From Acanthosepion pharaonis (taxonomy: Eukaryota; Mollusca; Cephalopoda; Sepiida; Sepiidae): a stretch of DNA of 64,000 nucleotides. Location: contig CAHIKZ030000835.1 of assembly GCA_903632075.3 (NCBI GenBank), positions 1,962,501 through 2,026,500 on the forward strand, given 5' to 3'. Positions 53,346 through 63,670 of this stretch are shown one piece after another. Below the pieces are notes generated by a model. It did no database searches and was not told the DNA's origin. It worked only from the letters and a program-made list of their open reading frames with translations. Position 1 is the first letter of the stretch, and every line of letters begins with the position of its first letter. The position numbers and the translations under genes are program-made.

Positions 53346-53612
53346 TGTCCTCAAGGACACATGGCACAGTGGATAAAGACGTTGGTTAAATCCAGTGACA
53401 GGGCCCAAAGAGTGAGTTCAATACCCGGTTAAGGCGGAACTTTCAGAGGGAATTTAACAGGAGATAACTGATAACTGACATCCATGAAACATGGCACGTG
53501 GAACTAGAACAGTCTACCCCGGTGAGCGAAATAAAGGGTTCGGTTCGACATTCCAACCACCTTATGAAGGCCGGAGCGTACAACGACCGAAACGCTGTAA
53601 TAAACATGGCGA
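53346..53612 (+). mobile_element. SINE family 1, full-length-like copy
   Basis: CACATGGCACAGTGGATAAA (A box TGGCACAGTGG, a perfect match to the polymerase III consensus TRGYNNARNGG), GTGAGTTCAATACCCGG (weak B box), AGAACAGTCTACCCCGGTGA, GAAGGCCGGAGCGTACAACG. With 53040-53345 it forms a roughly 560-bp palindrome. The sequence changes abruptly to LINE-C at 53613. Confidence 0.85.
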
Positions 53613-53847
53613 CAGAAGTTGCCAGAATGTGGGACGTCCAGGCCCCTATTTTCTCGGATCGTTGGGGTCTATACGACCGAAATTAAAGTCCTACTTCGAG
53701 AAAATCCGAATAAAGTTTAATATCCCATTGCTTCAGAAGTCTGCGTTGCCTGACACTGCAAATAAAAAGGTGCTGTTTGTCTTAGGTCGTCAGACTTGAA
53801 GGGGAACACCCAATATGCAAGATCTCCGTTTGAAAACGAAAGAGCGC

Positions 53848-53878
<31 letters not shown>
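53613..53878 (+). pseudogene. LINE-C C-terminus with (AAT)n tail
   Basis: GAAGTTGCCAGAATGTGGGA begins a segment translating (with shifts) VARMWDVQAP, LGSLGSIRPKLKSYFEKIRI and FNIPLLQKSALPDTAN. It parallels the region after the endonuclease motif at 63355-63520 (ISKMWHMGTSTIPVVVGDLG). The tail GAAAACGAAAGAGCGCG ends in (AAT)n at 53849-53877. Confidence 0.65.
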
Positions 53879-53880
<2 letters not shown>

Positions 53881-54285
53881 TGAAACATTGATATTCTTGT
53901 TATTAAGAAGACAGTAGTGAATGAGTAGACAAGGATACTCTAGGAGGGTGTTTTGGGGTATTTAAGAAACTTGATGTTACTGCCTCTTCCACGTCTGTAA
54001 AAGCTTGTAAACACAGCTGGCATGAAAATTTCATTTGAGAACAATAATAATGAAGTCGTTTGTCATAAAGTCGAAATAGGTAGCTGATCATTATATTTTT
54101 AGGAAGATGCCGTTATGAGATCGGTTCTGTTTACGCTCTGTTATGTAAAAATTGGTTGGCTTTTTCTTGGCTTGTCCGCTTTTAATATCCCGTCTGCGTT
54201 TTTCGTCATCGTCTATTGTGACACGAAGTCAGTATAGAGGAGAAGGGACATGTTTGTCTTGGACGTTTCTAATTTAGGACAACAT
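53879..54285. other. unassigned stretch
   Basis: Nothing recognised. Confidence 0.4.
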
Positions 54286-54305
54286 AATAATAATAATAAT
54301 AATAA

Positions 54306-54336
<31 letters not shown>

Positions 54337-54681
54337 AAGAAGAAGAAGAAAGAAGAAAGAAAGAAAATGATGAAGAAAAACAAGAGTAAATAAATTTTGA
54401 AGAAAAAGTAAAAAGAGGAAATCAGTGGCAGAGTAAACAAAGAAGCAGAAGACGAGAGGAGGAGGAGGAAGTGGAGAAGAAGAATGAAGAGTAGGAGGAA
54501 AAGAAAAAGTTGGTAGAAGAAGAAGAAGAAGAAGAAGAAGAAGAAGAAGAAGAAGAAGAAGAAGGCGGAGATAAAAGAGAAGAAAAAAGAAAGGAGGAAG
54601 TGAAGAAGAAGAAAAAGGCGGAGGAGTAGGAGGAGGGGGGAGAAAAGAAGAAGACGAAGGAGAGGAGAAGGGAGTGATGAA

Positions 54682-54718
<37 letters not shown>

Positions 54719-55278
54719 AAATGAAGGAGAAAAACAAGAGTAAATAAATTTTGAAGAAAAAGTAAAAAGAAGAAATCAAACAGTGACAGAGTAAACAAAG
54801 AAGCAGAAGACAAGAGGAGGAGGAGGAGGAGGAAGTGGAGAAGTAGAATGAAGAGTAGGAGGAAAAGAAGAAGTTGGTAGACGAAGAAGAAGAAGGAGGG
54901 GAAGAGAAGTAGGAAGAGAAGAAGAAGAAAAAGGAGGCGGAGATAAAAGAGAAGAATAAAGAAAGGAGGAAGTGAAGAAGAAGAAAAAGGAGGAGGAGTA
55001 GGAGGAGGGGGGAGAAAAGAAGAAGTCGAAGGAGAGGAAAAAGGAGTGATGAAGAAGAAAGAAAGAAGTGAAGAAGAAAAAGGAGGAGGACTAGGGAGAA
55101 AAGAAGAAGAATAACGAGAGGAGAAGGGAGTGAAGAAGAAGAAGAAGAAGAAGAAGAAGAAGAAGAAGAAGAAGAAGAAGAAGAAATTGGTAGAGAGGAA
55201 GAGAAGGAGAAGAAAAAAGAAGACGACGAAGAAGGCGAAGAAGGAGGAAGAGAAGAAGGAAGAAGAAGAAGAAGAATT
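54286..55278. repeat. polypurine (GAA/GGA-rich) block, ~1 kb
   Basis: Nearly all A and G on the + strand, with (AAG)n runs at 54306-54350, 54521-54563 and 55130-55185. An internal duplication of about 360 bp is marked by AAAAACAAGAGTAAATAAAT at 54376 and 54731, and by GAATGAAGAGTAGGAGGAAA at 54483 and 54846. Minus frames of 356 and 338 codons are Ser/Phe/Leu translations of this block. Confidence 0.95.
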
Positions 55279-55529
55279 GTCACTTCTCACATTACGTCTA
55301 CGTAGTAGATTGTCTTTGCGTTAAAGATATTATTTGCCAATTGAAACTGCAATTTCTTCCGGTTTCGTTCCTTTGTAGACAATCTCATTTCTTTTAGAGA
55401 TCACCGGATGAACTTTTTAGTTTCGTCTTTTTAATTAAAACTGACCGAAAACGATATATGCAAACAGTTGAACACACGTCTCATGCATATGAACAACAAA
55501 TACATCGTACCTTTCTTTACTCTGTTTCG
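55279..55529. other. unassigned stretch
   Basis: Nothing recognised. Confidence 0.4.
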
Positions 55530-55720
55530 AAAGGGCGCCAGGAACTACTAATACGTTTTCAAAGATGTATGAAAACAGATTAAATACATGAGAATGAAGT
55601 GAAGAAATTTAACTATCTAGGTAGTCTGGTAACATTAATTCTAATATGGTAACCTAAAGGCGCATATGAAGGGCGAAAGATAGTCTCCCAAAAACTAAGC
55701 AAAGTACAAGGTATGCCCCC
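55530..55720 (+). pseudogene. LINE-A-like RT fragment
   Basis: VKKFNYLGSLVTLILIW, stop, then PKGAYEGRKIVSQKLSKVQ resembles the F-YLGS-VT...K...A...LS-V block after RT motif C in LINE-A-type elements. Heavily mutated. Confidence 0.55.
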
Positions 55721-55784
55721 CAAAGATTGATATAACTTAAAATGTGACAGAGTAATTACATGTCCGAGGCAAAATTTTCACCCC

Positions 55785-56370
55785 TTTACATATGCTGATT
55801 TATTTATCAAAATTCGAACCAGATATTAAAACGTATATAGATTTTGTAACCGATTGCACAAAGCTTCACATGTTCATTATGCGAACCACCTATGACAAGA
55901 ATTACGTTAAGTCGTTAGTCCAGCACCTGCCAAACACGCTGTAGCACATCTTGCGTAACATTCTCCAGTGTCTCAGTGATTCTCTTCTTAAGCTCTTCTA
56001 GGCTTGTAAGAAGTGGTGGGGATATAGACTTGTCCTTTCACATAACCCCGTAGTAAAAAATGACATGGTGTCAAGTCAGGTGAACGTGGTCTACATTTCA
56101 ACAGCACGTTGTCATTATCACTGGAACGCCCGATCTATCTTTATGGTAGATTCCTACTAAGATAAGTCCGTATTTAGGCGCTGAAGAATGCTACGCAAGA
56201 CATGCTACAGCGTGTTTGGCAGTAGCTGGACTATAGTTATGAGGTGTGCCGTGTCACAGTTGCTGCACATGTTGAACATTTGTGAAGCTATGTGAAATCG
56301 GTTGTAAAATTAACACTCCTTTGCATATCTTGTTGGAATTTTGATAAATAAATCGTTTATTGCCTAACAT
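55785..56370. mobile_element. palindromic element made of two Tc1/mariner-type transposase 3' ends
   Basis: The left arm (about 55795-55965) and right arm (about 56190-56365) are reverse complements: GATTTATTTATCAAAATTCG on the left, AATTTTGATAAATAAATCG on the right, with CACCTGCCAAACACGCTGTA and its partner TACAGCGTGTTTGGCAGTAG inside. The right arm on + translates LKNATQDMLQRVWQ, stop, LDYSYEVCRVTVAAHVEHL. The left part on minus translates RSPDLTPCHFLLRGYVKGQV, then, after shifts, KKRITETLENVTQDVLQRVW. RSPDLTP is the region of the last catalytic Asp in this superfamily. Confidence 0.75.
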
Positions 56371-56479
56371 GAACCTATTTAAGTTCGTTTGCCTGGAAGA
56401 TGTAGTTAATCAGATATTCACATTTTAAATGTCGTTTCTTTTTTTTCTTTTTTTGCACTTTGTATTAAAAATTATTTAG
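56371..56479. other. unassigned spacer
   Basis: Nothing recognised; T-rich tract at 56435-56455. Confidence 0.4.
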
Positions 56480-56722
56480 AAACAAAGAAAGATATATTAT
56501 TCCAAACTCACTTATGGTAGTAAATGCTGGACAATTTCCTTATAGATGAAAAGCAGACTGAGATGTTATTTAACAGAATTAGAAGTCCTACCGGGATTTA
56601 TTATTGATGGATACAATCATAACAGCTTAAAATATATAGATGTTATCGTGTTTGTATCAAACACAGAAAGAAAATTGCAGGAACTGTCAGAAAAGATAGC
56701 AAAGTATATACAAATTTAGTAT
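56480..56722 (+). pseudogene. LINE-A fragment
   Basis: KLTYGSKCWTISL, stop, MKSRLRCYLTELEVLPGF parallels the LYGSE-WT-S-QMK block of LINE-A at 17935-17990. It may be the continuation of the 55530-55720 piece, with the palindromic element inserted between them. Confidence 0.55.
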
Positions 56723-56724
56723 AG

Positions 56725-56925
56725 GAGTATCTATCTATATTTCTGAGATGAGGTATTGTAATTATTTACACTATTTACATTGTTCGGCCTGTTGTCTTCA
56801 TCTTCGTTGCCATATTCACGACGTTTTGCCGCTGTATACTCCGACCTTCTTCAGGTGATTGGAATTTCGAACTGAAGACTTTATTTCGTCTGCCGGGGTA
56901 GATTGTCCTAGTTCCATGTGCCATG
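56725..56925 (-). mobile_element. SINE family 1, inverted copy
   Basis: CACGACGTTTTGCCGCTGTA, CTCCGACCTTCTTCAGGTGA, GGAATTTCGAACTGAAGACT and GTAGATTGTCCTAGTTCCAT, ending at GTGCCATG. Confidence 0.8.
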
Positions 56926-57134
56926 GCCCAGTAAATAAAAAGCGTTAGTTGAATCAAGTGACCTGAGCGAAAGAATTGTGAGTCCAATACTTGGCTACAG
57001 CAGAGGTGAACAAAAAAATTGGAGAGTTGAGTTAAAGGGAGACAACTGATACTGAGACAACTGGATGAGGCATGGCACGTGGAACTAGAACAATCTATCC
57101 TGGTGAACGAAATAAAGAGTTCAGTTCGAAATTT

Positions 57135-57138
<4 letters not shown>
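56926..57138 (+). mobile_element. SINE family 1, head and body
   Basis: GGCCCAGTAAATAAAAAGCG (A-box region), GAGTCCAATACTTGG (B-box region), GATGAGGCATGGCACGTGGA and AATAAAGAGTTCAGTTCGAA. It stops at (AT)n without the CGGCCGAAACG part and faces the previous copy head-to-head. Confidence 0.8.

Positions 57139-57175
<37 letters not shown>
57139..57175. repeat. (AT)n microsatellite
   Basis: (AT)n that truncates the SINE on its left and starts the family A element on its right. Confidence 0.95.
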
Positions 57176-57177
<2 letters not shown>

Positions 57178-57179
<2 letters not shown>

Positions 57180-57410
57180 GAAATATATTCTTAAAGGTGT
57201 GCTATATTTATGGGATAAAAGTGCTCAATACCAGAGATAGAGCGTATGTAAATATAAATATAAAAGCGAACATTGAAGTCAATACTCCAGAGGCGACAGG
57301 CTGTTTCATGCTAGACGCCTGACGATTACGTCTATCATGGAACAGCCTGTGGCCTCTGAGTGTTGATTCAATGTTCACTTTTATATTTATATTTATATTT
57401 ATATATACAT
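57178..57410. mobile_element. foldback repeat family A, best complete hairpin
   Basis: The tail region (57178-57244) is reversed, with AAGTGCTCAATACCAGAGAT. Arms about 57245-57322 and 57330-57408 pair almost throughout: AGAGGCGACAGGCTGTTTCA with GGAACAGCCTGTGGCCTCTG, and TAAAAGCGAACATTGAAGTC with GATTCAATGTTCACTTTTAT. The loop is about 10 bases (GCCTGACGAT region). Confidence 0.85.
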
Positions 57411-57594
57411 ATAATCGACTCTCCCGTCGAGATTCGACGTATGAGGGCCAAGCAGATTAGTTTTCAGGAAACCGACAGCCCGACACCGGCACATGAGATT
57501 TGATTATAGTGGTGAAGGCCTCGTGCAGGATCATCCACACTTTTTGAAGGGACGAATAAAGAGATCTGGTGCACCGAATGCCACAAGGTTGCCA
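57411..57594. other. unassigned spacer
   Basis: Nothing recognised in this GC-balanced segment. Confidence 0.4.
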
Positions 57595-57940
<346 letters not shown>

Positions 57941-58199
57941 CATTGAAGACGACTGAAAAGGCACTGCGCTAAGTATTTTATTATATTTTTCTTGCATGCA
58001 TATAAGCTATTTCTTTCTGGGATTTAGAGTGAACTGTCCAAATAATCTTTGGCTTCCAGCGCTTTCGGCTATTCTGTTAACCATTATCGAGGATGTTTTT
58101 GTTTCTCTTAATATGTAGATTGTGATGTTATTTTTAAAAAAATTTTTAGCAATAGAAATGTTTTTTAATTATAGTCAGCTCGTTGTGGCCATGTTCATA

Positions 58200-58885
58200 A
58201 TTTATTAACCAACAATATTATTAACTTATCTTAACCGACGCGTTTCGTCCTCCTCAGATGAACTTTATCAAGGCAAATGTCAAGATTTTATTTTGCAGCA
58301 AATATTTATAAACAATAGCTTTATATTTTGTTATAAAACCATAGTGACACCCTCGAGAGTTTTTCCGTTTCAGTTACTTTCTCCTTTAATAACTATAATA
58401 TTCATTAAGTCGAAGGTGCGGTTGACTTTATTTCTATGTATGACTAATAAAATATAAATGCGACTTTTTACAATATCTCCGTTTTTAAAAGAAATACTCT
58501 TTTCCCAAGCCAACATATATGACTATAAAAATGTTAAAAAGAAAACGCTTAAATTCATAACCCTCTGTTATTTAAAATATATAACACATAAATTAATCCC
58601 AAACTGGAATAATATAAATAATAATATTTTTTTAAAAATTCAACAACATTTACTCATTTAGGTTTATTAAACATTAAATTACATCACTTAGCATCTTCCA
58701 TAGTTTTCCACGACTTTTCAGTTAACCTGATGAATATTTATGAGCGTCTCCTGCATTTTCGTTTTGAAAATCTAACATTTTTACTTTTGTTTATAAATAC
58801 TTGTTGCAAAATAAAATCCTTATATTTACCTTGATAAAGTCCATCAGAGGACGAAACGCGTCGGTTAAGATAAGTTTCCCTTTGT
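58200..58885. mobile_element. foldback element family I, ~100-bp arms
   Basis: Left arm 58225-58320: TATCTTAACCGACGCGTTTC, GTCCTCCTCAGATGAACTTT, ATCAAGG, ATTTTATTTTGCAGCAA. Right arm 58790-58880: TGCAAAATAAAATCC, CCTTGATAAAGTCCATCAGA, GGACGAAACGCGTCGGTTAA. The 470-bp middle is AT-rich. The 67-codon frame at 58458-58661 inside it has no recognised motif. Fragments of the right arm recur at 6110-6190 and, weakly, 59150-59175. Confidence 0.75.
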
Positions 58886-58939
58886 CTTTATTCAGATTGT
58901 CACCTTACAGATATATTTTATTTATATTTTACATTTTAC

Positions 58940-58952
58940 GCACACACACACA

Positions 58953-59000
<48 letters not shown>
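58940..59000. repeat. compound (CA)n(AT)n microsatellite
   Basis: Short (CA)n then (AT)n. Confidence 0.95.
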
Positions 59001-59004
<4 letters not shown>

Positions 59005-59339
59005 GTAATAAATCCGTTGATATATAATCCAAGTGGATCTAGTAATATAAAATATTAAAACTGATCCATAAAAGAGCTCAATGTATATAAGAGCCAATAA
59101 ATAGTAGTACACAATAAAATCCAAAAATACCTCATATGGTTTATTTCAACCGACGAAATTCGTTGGTCTTATTCAACCCCGGTATAGACTGAGTTCATGT
59201 CGGAATTAGAAATTTAACTGTGACAAAAAAAAAAACCCTTCGAAAGTCTAATCCAGAATTTATCCATTTCAGTGTTTCAATCAGACGAAAAGCACGAGAT
59301 AGTGGTTGGGAGAGGGTGAAAGGTATTTGTCTTAAAGGA

Positions 59340-59343
<4 letters not shown>
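59001..59343. other. unassigned stretch with repeat fragments
   Basis: AAAAGAGCTCAATGTATATA near 59071 resembles an inverted TTGAGC core; CAACCGACGAAATTCGTTGG near 59148 is a small palindrome related to family I. Nothing else seen. Confidence 0.45.
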
Positions 59344-59398
<55 letters not shown>

Positions 59399-59623
59399 TA
59401 CACCTAGTGTATCTAGGTCTGCTCTACAGTTGTATTGAGCTCTTTTGTTAGTTAGTTGTTACTCGTATCGGGGTTTTTTTCTTTGGGCTTCAGACCTGCA
59501 TCTGTGCGATTTTTTGTCGGCAGAAGTCCATGTTTGTAGCTCTTTCTTTTTAAAACCTTTTTCCCTCGAGATTGATTTGATTAGCAAATCAAAAATTCGA
59601 GGTTTTTTCGAAACGAGTCTAGT

Positions 59624-59678
<55 letters not shown>
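59344..59678. repeat. (AT)n - family C insert - (AT)n
   Basis: (AT)n 59344-59397, a 229-bp insert, then (AT)n 59627-59678. The insert has an imperfect hairpin GATACACCTAGTGTATC at its left, TTGTATTGAGCTCTTTTGTT, and a right-hand hairpin AACCTTTTTCCCTCGAGATT with AATTCGAGGTTTT. The layout parallels 33553-33961. The frames at 59445-59704 read across the insert and the AT runs. Confidence 0.7.
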
Positions 59679-59683
<5 letters not shown>

Positions 59684-59684
59684 A

Positions 59685-59746
59685 AGGAACATAGAAGTCA
59701 ACACTTAGAGCCGACAGTCTGTTTCATGCTAGATGCAATCCTCAGG

Positions 59747-59780
<34 letters not shown>
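59685..59780 (+). repeat. repeat family A arm between (AT)n tracts
   Basis: GGAACATAGAAGTCAACACT, GACAGTCTGTTTCATGCTAG and CAATCCTCAGGCC followed by (AT)n to 59780. Confidence 0.75.
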
Positions 59781-59782
<2 letters not shown>

Positions 59783-59864
59783 TGTTTCTATGTTCGCGAA
59801 AAACGAATATTCTTTATGAGAACATAGTTGCTCTACCACTTTTCTTTGGTAGTAAAATTTAATA

Positions 59865-60260
59865 TTTTATAAAAATAATTTCATCCCAAGCAAGATACTG
59901 AGTGTGACAGAATATGGGAAAAACACTATTAAGGGAAGGGAACAACAAAAGGACAGGAATTAAGACGACAGAAGATAAAGATTGACACCGAACTTAAATT
60001 TTGGCAGCTCAAACTTGGCTGGGAAGTCAGAAGAGAGTTCCACAGGCAAGAAGTGCGAAAGAAGAAACTGTTAGAAGAGAACATACGGTTACATCTAGCA
60101 ATTTCAACTGTAAAGGATGATATTATGCCTACAATCTATGACAATGTTTAAATTGATATATTCATTAATCTCTGACAATGTTTAAATTCCTAAAGTCTAG
60201 GTACCGAAAAATTGCCATGAAAATATTTATAGAAAAGGCACTGGGAAACTACGTCATGCT
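59865..60260 (-). pseudogene. LINE-B tail and C-terminal remnant
   Basis: CATCCCAAGCAAGATACTGA and ACAGAAGATAAAGATTGACA are the tail. Further on, AGAGTTCCACAGGCAAGAAG and TGCCATGAAAATATTTATAG correspond (complement) to the SRTSRLWNSLP and FYKYFHGN coding blocks. Diverged and frameshifted. Confidence 0.65.
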
Positions 60261-60984
60261 CGGGCGTATTGTATTAAAAGCCTCCGAAGAATTTCAGCCT
60301 TTGACGCACCTTCTTACAAGAGAAATCGGATATTTGCTCTATGACGCGCCCATGGATTTCGGTGTCACTATTTTTTGTTAAAGAAATTTTATAATGAAAT
60401 GCCAGATATTCGAAATTGGGATTGATTTTGTTATTAAATTTATAACGATAAAATCTTGTCATGCAATATCTTTTCTTTTATATTTATTGAATATTTTTAT
60501 TAGAGTTACTCCTCACAACCTGACGAAATTATTACTTGTGTATAAGTCGACCTAAAAGCTTATTTTCAAAACTCAACTTATTCACGAATATATATGTTGT
60601 GACGTAGATAAAATGCAAAATAAGTAACAGAACTGCCCAACAAACAGAATTGACAAAGTTTGCAATAATTAATAACAAGAAAAAAAAGAAAAGAAAAGAG
60701 CAGGGTAAAATATAAATCAAACAATATATGGAAGGCAATAATAAAGTAAAGCAACAGTAATAAGGCAAAAATTAGGATTTGGGGCAAAAAGGCAAACTAG
60801 GAATTGGGGTTGACATACAAAAGCATTTTCGAACAAGCGAACACATCGTTCTGACTTCAATTCAAAACAGACCGGGACTGAGTCAGATAAAACCAAGAAC
60901 CGACCTATTTTATTTTGGCTAGGAAAAAATCCCAGCTTGCATTTGTGTGTTTCTGCCTATAAATTGGCGAGGGGAAAATGTTCT
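60261..60984. other. unassigned stretch
   Basis: Nothing recognised. Confidence 0.4.
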
Positions 60985-61110
60985 GTAGATGTTAAGTTTA
61001 TTTTACCTGGTTTTGAATTCAGAGTTTTCCTTCTCCTAGACTGGATACCAACCAAAGTTTGCCAGTTTGCCCTGCTATTTAAATCCATATTTAAATCCAT
61101 AGCTGATTTC
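60985..61110 (-). mobile_element. SINE family 2, 3' fragment
   Basis: GGTTTTGAATTCAGAGTTTT, CCTTCTCCTAGACTGGATAC, TTTGCCCTGCTATTTAAATC and ATCCATAGCTG match the distal part of family 2. Confidence 0.65.
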
Positions 61111-62036
61111 AAAATCTATACCATTTTTTGAGGAAATGAATTTAGAGATTGCGTTTCGGTTCAAAATCATAGCGTTGGAATCTCAACCCGCTGATTAGTG
61201 AAAGGCTTATCGTACAAAAATTTATAATTTACTGAGGCTTTATAAATTGTATATGAACAATATGCATAGCACAATAACATTATAACTAAATCCTTGTGCC
61301 ATCAAATAAGACCTTCATTTACTTCAAAGTGAAATTATACTGAACAATTTAGCTATATTATGATGTAATATATTGTACGGGGCAGTAGTTTTAGTGTGAT
61401 TTTCAATAAACAATGCAAAATTTAAAAATTTTGTCTAATAATTTGTGCACAGTAGTATTATCTTGTTATACACGTTTATCTATTTTTCTTGCTTTTATTA
61501 ATTATGATCCAACAAATCTCATTCATTTGAGTCGCCTTTTACATTTTTTACACAGCTTTTACTTATCGAATAGAATAAAAATATTGCATATTTGCTTGTG
61601 ATGATTCCTATTTAAAATGCTGGTTTGAATATATTTTCCATTCGATGTATCTAATGCAAAAGATATTAACTTTATTTGGATTTATTCTTAAAATAGTAAA
61701 ATTTTGAATTCAGTTTGTAAACAAAAAATCAGAGGAAATTAGACATTTCTGAACATTCGATATTTAAAACTAAAAATTGATTTAAGCTAAGAATCTAATT
61801 TTTGGTGTCAGTACTTATCACATCAAACCTCAGCTTTCACATTTAGTGCAATGTTGATTTTCTAAACAACAGGGAAAAATCAACTTTCCTTACTGTTACA
61901 GTTAATTTTATCACAAGTCTCTCGAAAGAATATTCTCCGATTATTATTTTAAAAGGCAAGAAGATATCAAATTCATACAAGTACAGAGATATAAATATCT
62001 GCAAATTATTTTAGCGCAAAAATTAATACCGACATC
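61111..62036. other. unassigned AT-rich stretch
   Basis: No element or convincing frame found. Confidence 0.4.
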
Positions 62037-62038
62037 CA

Positions 62039-62073
<35 letters not shown>
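62037..62073. repeat. (TAA)n microsatellite at LINE-C 5' junction
   Basis: About 12 TAA units immediately before the 5'-truncated LINE-C copy. Confidence 0.95.
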
Positions 62074-62074
<1 letters not shown>

Positions 62075-63670
62075 CATTCAAGAAAGGTAGAATTGCAAAA
62101 GTAACATTCAAGAAAGGTAGAATTACAGAAACACCCTTAATTGATTTAGATTTTGTCACAAAGATTAGGGAACTGGAGCATGGTGAAGCTTATAAGTACC
62201 TAGGAATTAGCGAAGGAGATGGCATACAACACCCCCAAATGAAGGAAAAAAAATAAAAAAAAGAGTACTACAGGCGTGTACGTCTGGTACTAAATACTGA
62301 GCTAAACTCAAAAACAGAATATCAGCCATAAACACATTGGCTGTCCTGTGGTGCAATACAGCTTTAAACAAATAACTGGACCATAGCTGAAATTAAGCGA
62401 ATGGACGCCAAAACGAGAAAGCTACTTCTCACTTGCTATCGCATGCATCATCCCAAAGTTGATGTTGATCGTCTGTATGTGCCCAGATCCGAAGGAGGCA
62501 GAGGATTAGTTCAACTAGAACTGTCCTATAAAACTACAACAATTGGCCTCCAAAGATACTTGGAAACTACAGAAGACTGGTTGATGGTATGCGTCAAGGA
62601 ACATGAAAGTAGTAAGCGTCTTTACTCCGTAAGGAAAGAAGCCAACAAATTCAAAATGGAGTTTCAAATGGGCGTAGAGATGCAACTACAGCACAATACA
62701 CCGGCTGAAACTGCAAAATACTTTAAAAAAAAACAGCAAAGACGAATGCAACCGACCAGATACAGAAGCGATGGCAAGATAAACCGCTTCATGGCCAATA
62801 CTCTGCCCATACCAAGCAAGCTGACGTAGACAAAACCTGTACCCATCAGTGGCTACGTAGTGCATGGTTGAAAGCGGAAACTGAAGGTTTTATCGTTGCC
62901 GCGCAGGACCAATGCTTACTAACTAGGAATTATCAAGCACATATACTAAAATATTGTGTCAGCCCAAAATGCAGATTCTGTGATAAATATCCAGAAACGA
63001 TTGATCATCTTGTATCAGGTTGCACGATATTGACACCCACTGAATATAAAACCCGACATGACAGAGTGGGCCAATATCTGCACTGGAAAATCTTCAACTT
63101 CTACGGGAAGAAAACTGAAAGAAACTGGTATGAACACCAACCAGACCCGGTTACGGAGATAGGACCTGTTACAATTCTATGGGACTACACAATACACACT
63201 GACAGAACAATCAAGGCCAACCGCCCAGATATTGTTATTAAAGACCACAAACAAAAACGGTGCCTCCTTATTGATATGGCAGTCCCTGCTGACTGCAATG
63301 TATCTTTGAAGATATTCAAAAAGTTGGCAAAGTAGAAGGATCTTGAAATAGAAATCTCGAAAATGTGGCATATGGGAACATCAACAATCCCTGTTGTAGT
63401 TGGAGACCTAGGACTGGTTGGAAAAGATTGCAGTAGACTAATTGAAGGGATTCCTGGAAGTCCATGTCTCAAGAAGATAAAAAAAATTGTTCTGACAAGT
63501 ACAGCCCACACTTTACGAAGGGCTTTATCTATGTAATTTTTTTTTGTCAGTGGAAAGTGTCATGCTGCCATTTCTAACCTTAGGTCCCTGGGCGGGACCC
63601 GGAAAGAAATGTGTAAACGCCAGAAATCAAAGAAAATGAAAATAATAATAATAATAATAATAATAATGGC
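62075..63670 (+). pseudogene. R4/Dong-like LINE (restriction-like endonuclease type), 5'-truncated copy (LINE-C)
   Basis: The copy starts in the region after the RT core (EAYKYLGISEGDGIQH, YYRRVRLVLNTELN), runs through MDAKTRKLLLTCYRMHHPKV (frame 62401-62829), and after a single frame change near 62825 continues in the frame 62868-63335. That frame has a CCHC knuckle, CRFCDKYPETIDHLVSGC (62970-63023), then RPD (63222-63230) and, 14 residues after PD, an Asp in LLIDMAVP (63273-63275). This is the PD-x(12-14)-D signature of the restriction-like endonuclease of R2/R4-type LINEs. An in-frame TAG at 63334 precedes the last segment, ending TSTAHTLRRALSM, stop at 63534-63536. A 3' UTR of about 105 bases ends in (TAA)n at 63641-63667. 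A 30-bp duplication lies at 62075-62133. R4/Dong placement rests on the (TAA)n flanks and is inference. Confidence 0.8.
63641..63667. repeat. (AAT)n tail of LINE-C
   Basis: About nine AAT units at the 3' end of the first copy; the second copy begins right after. Confidence 0.95.

Noticed and set aside
54213..55290. Overlapping minus-strand frames of 356 and 338 codons
   Set aside because: They are Ser/Phe/Leu translations of the polypurine block, open in two frames at once, with no domain.
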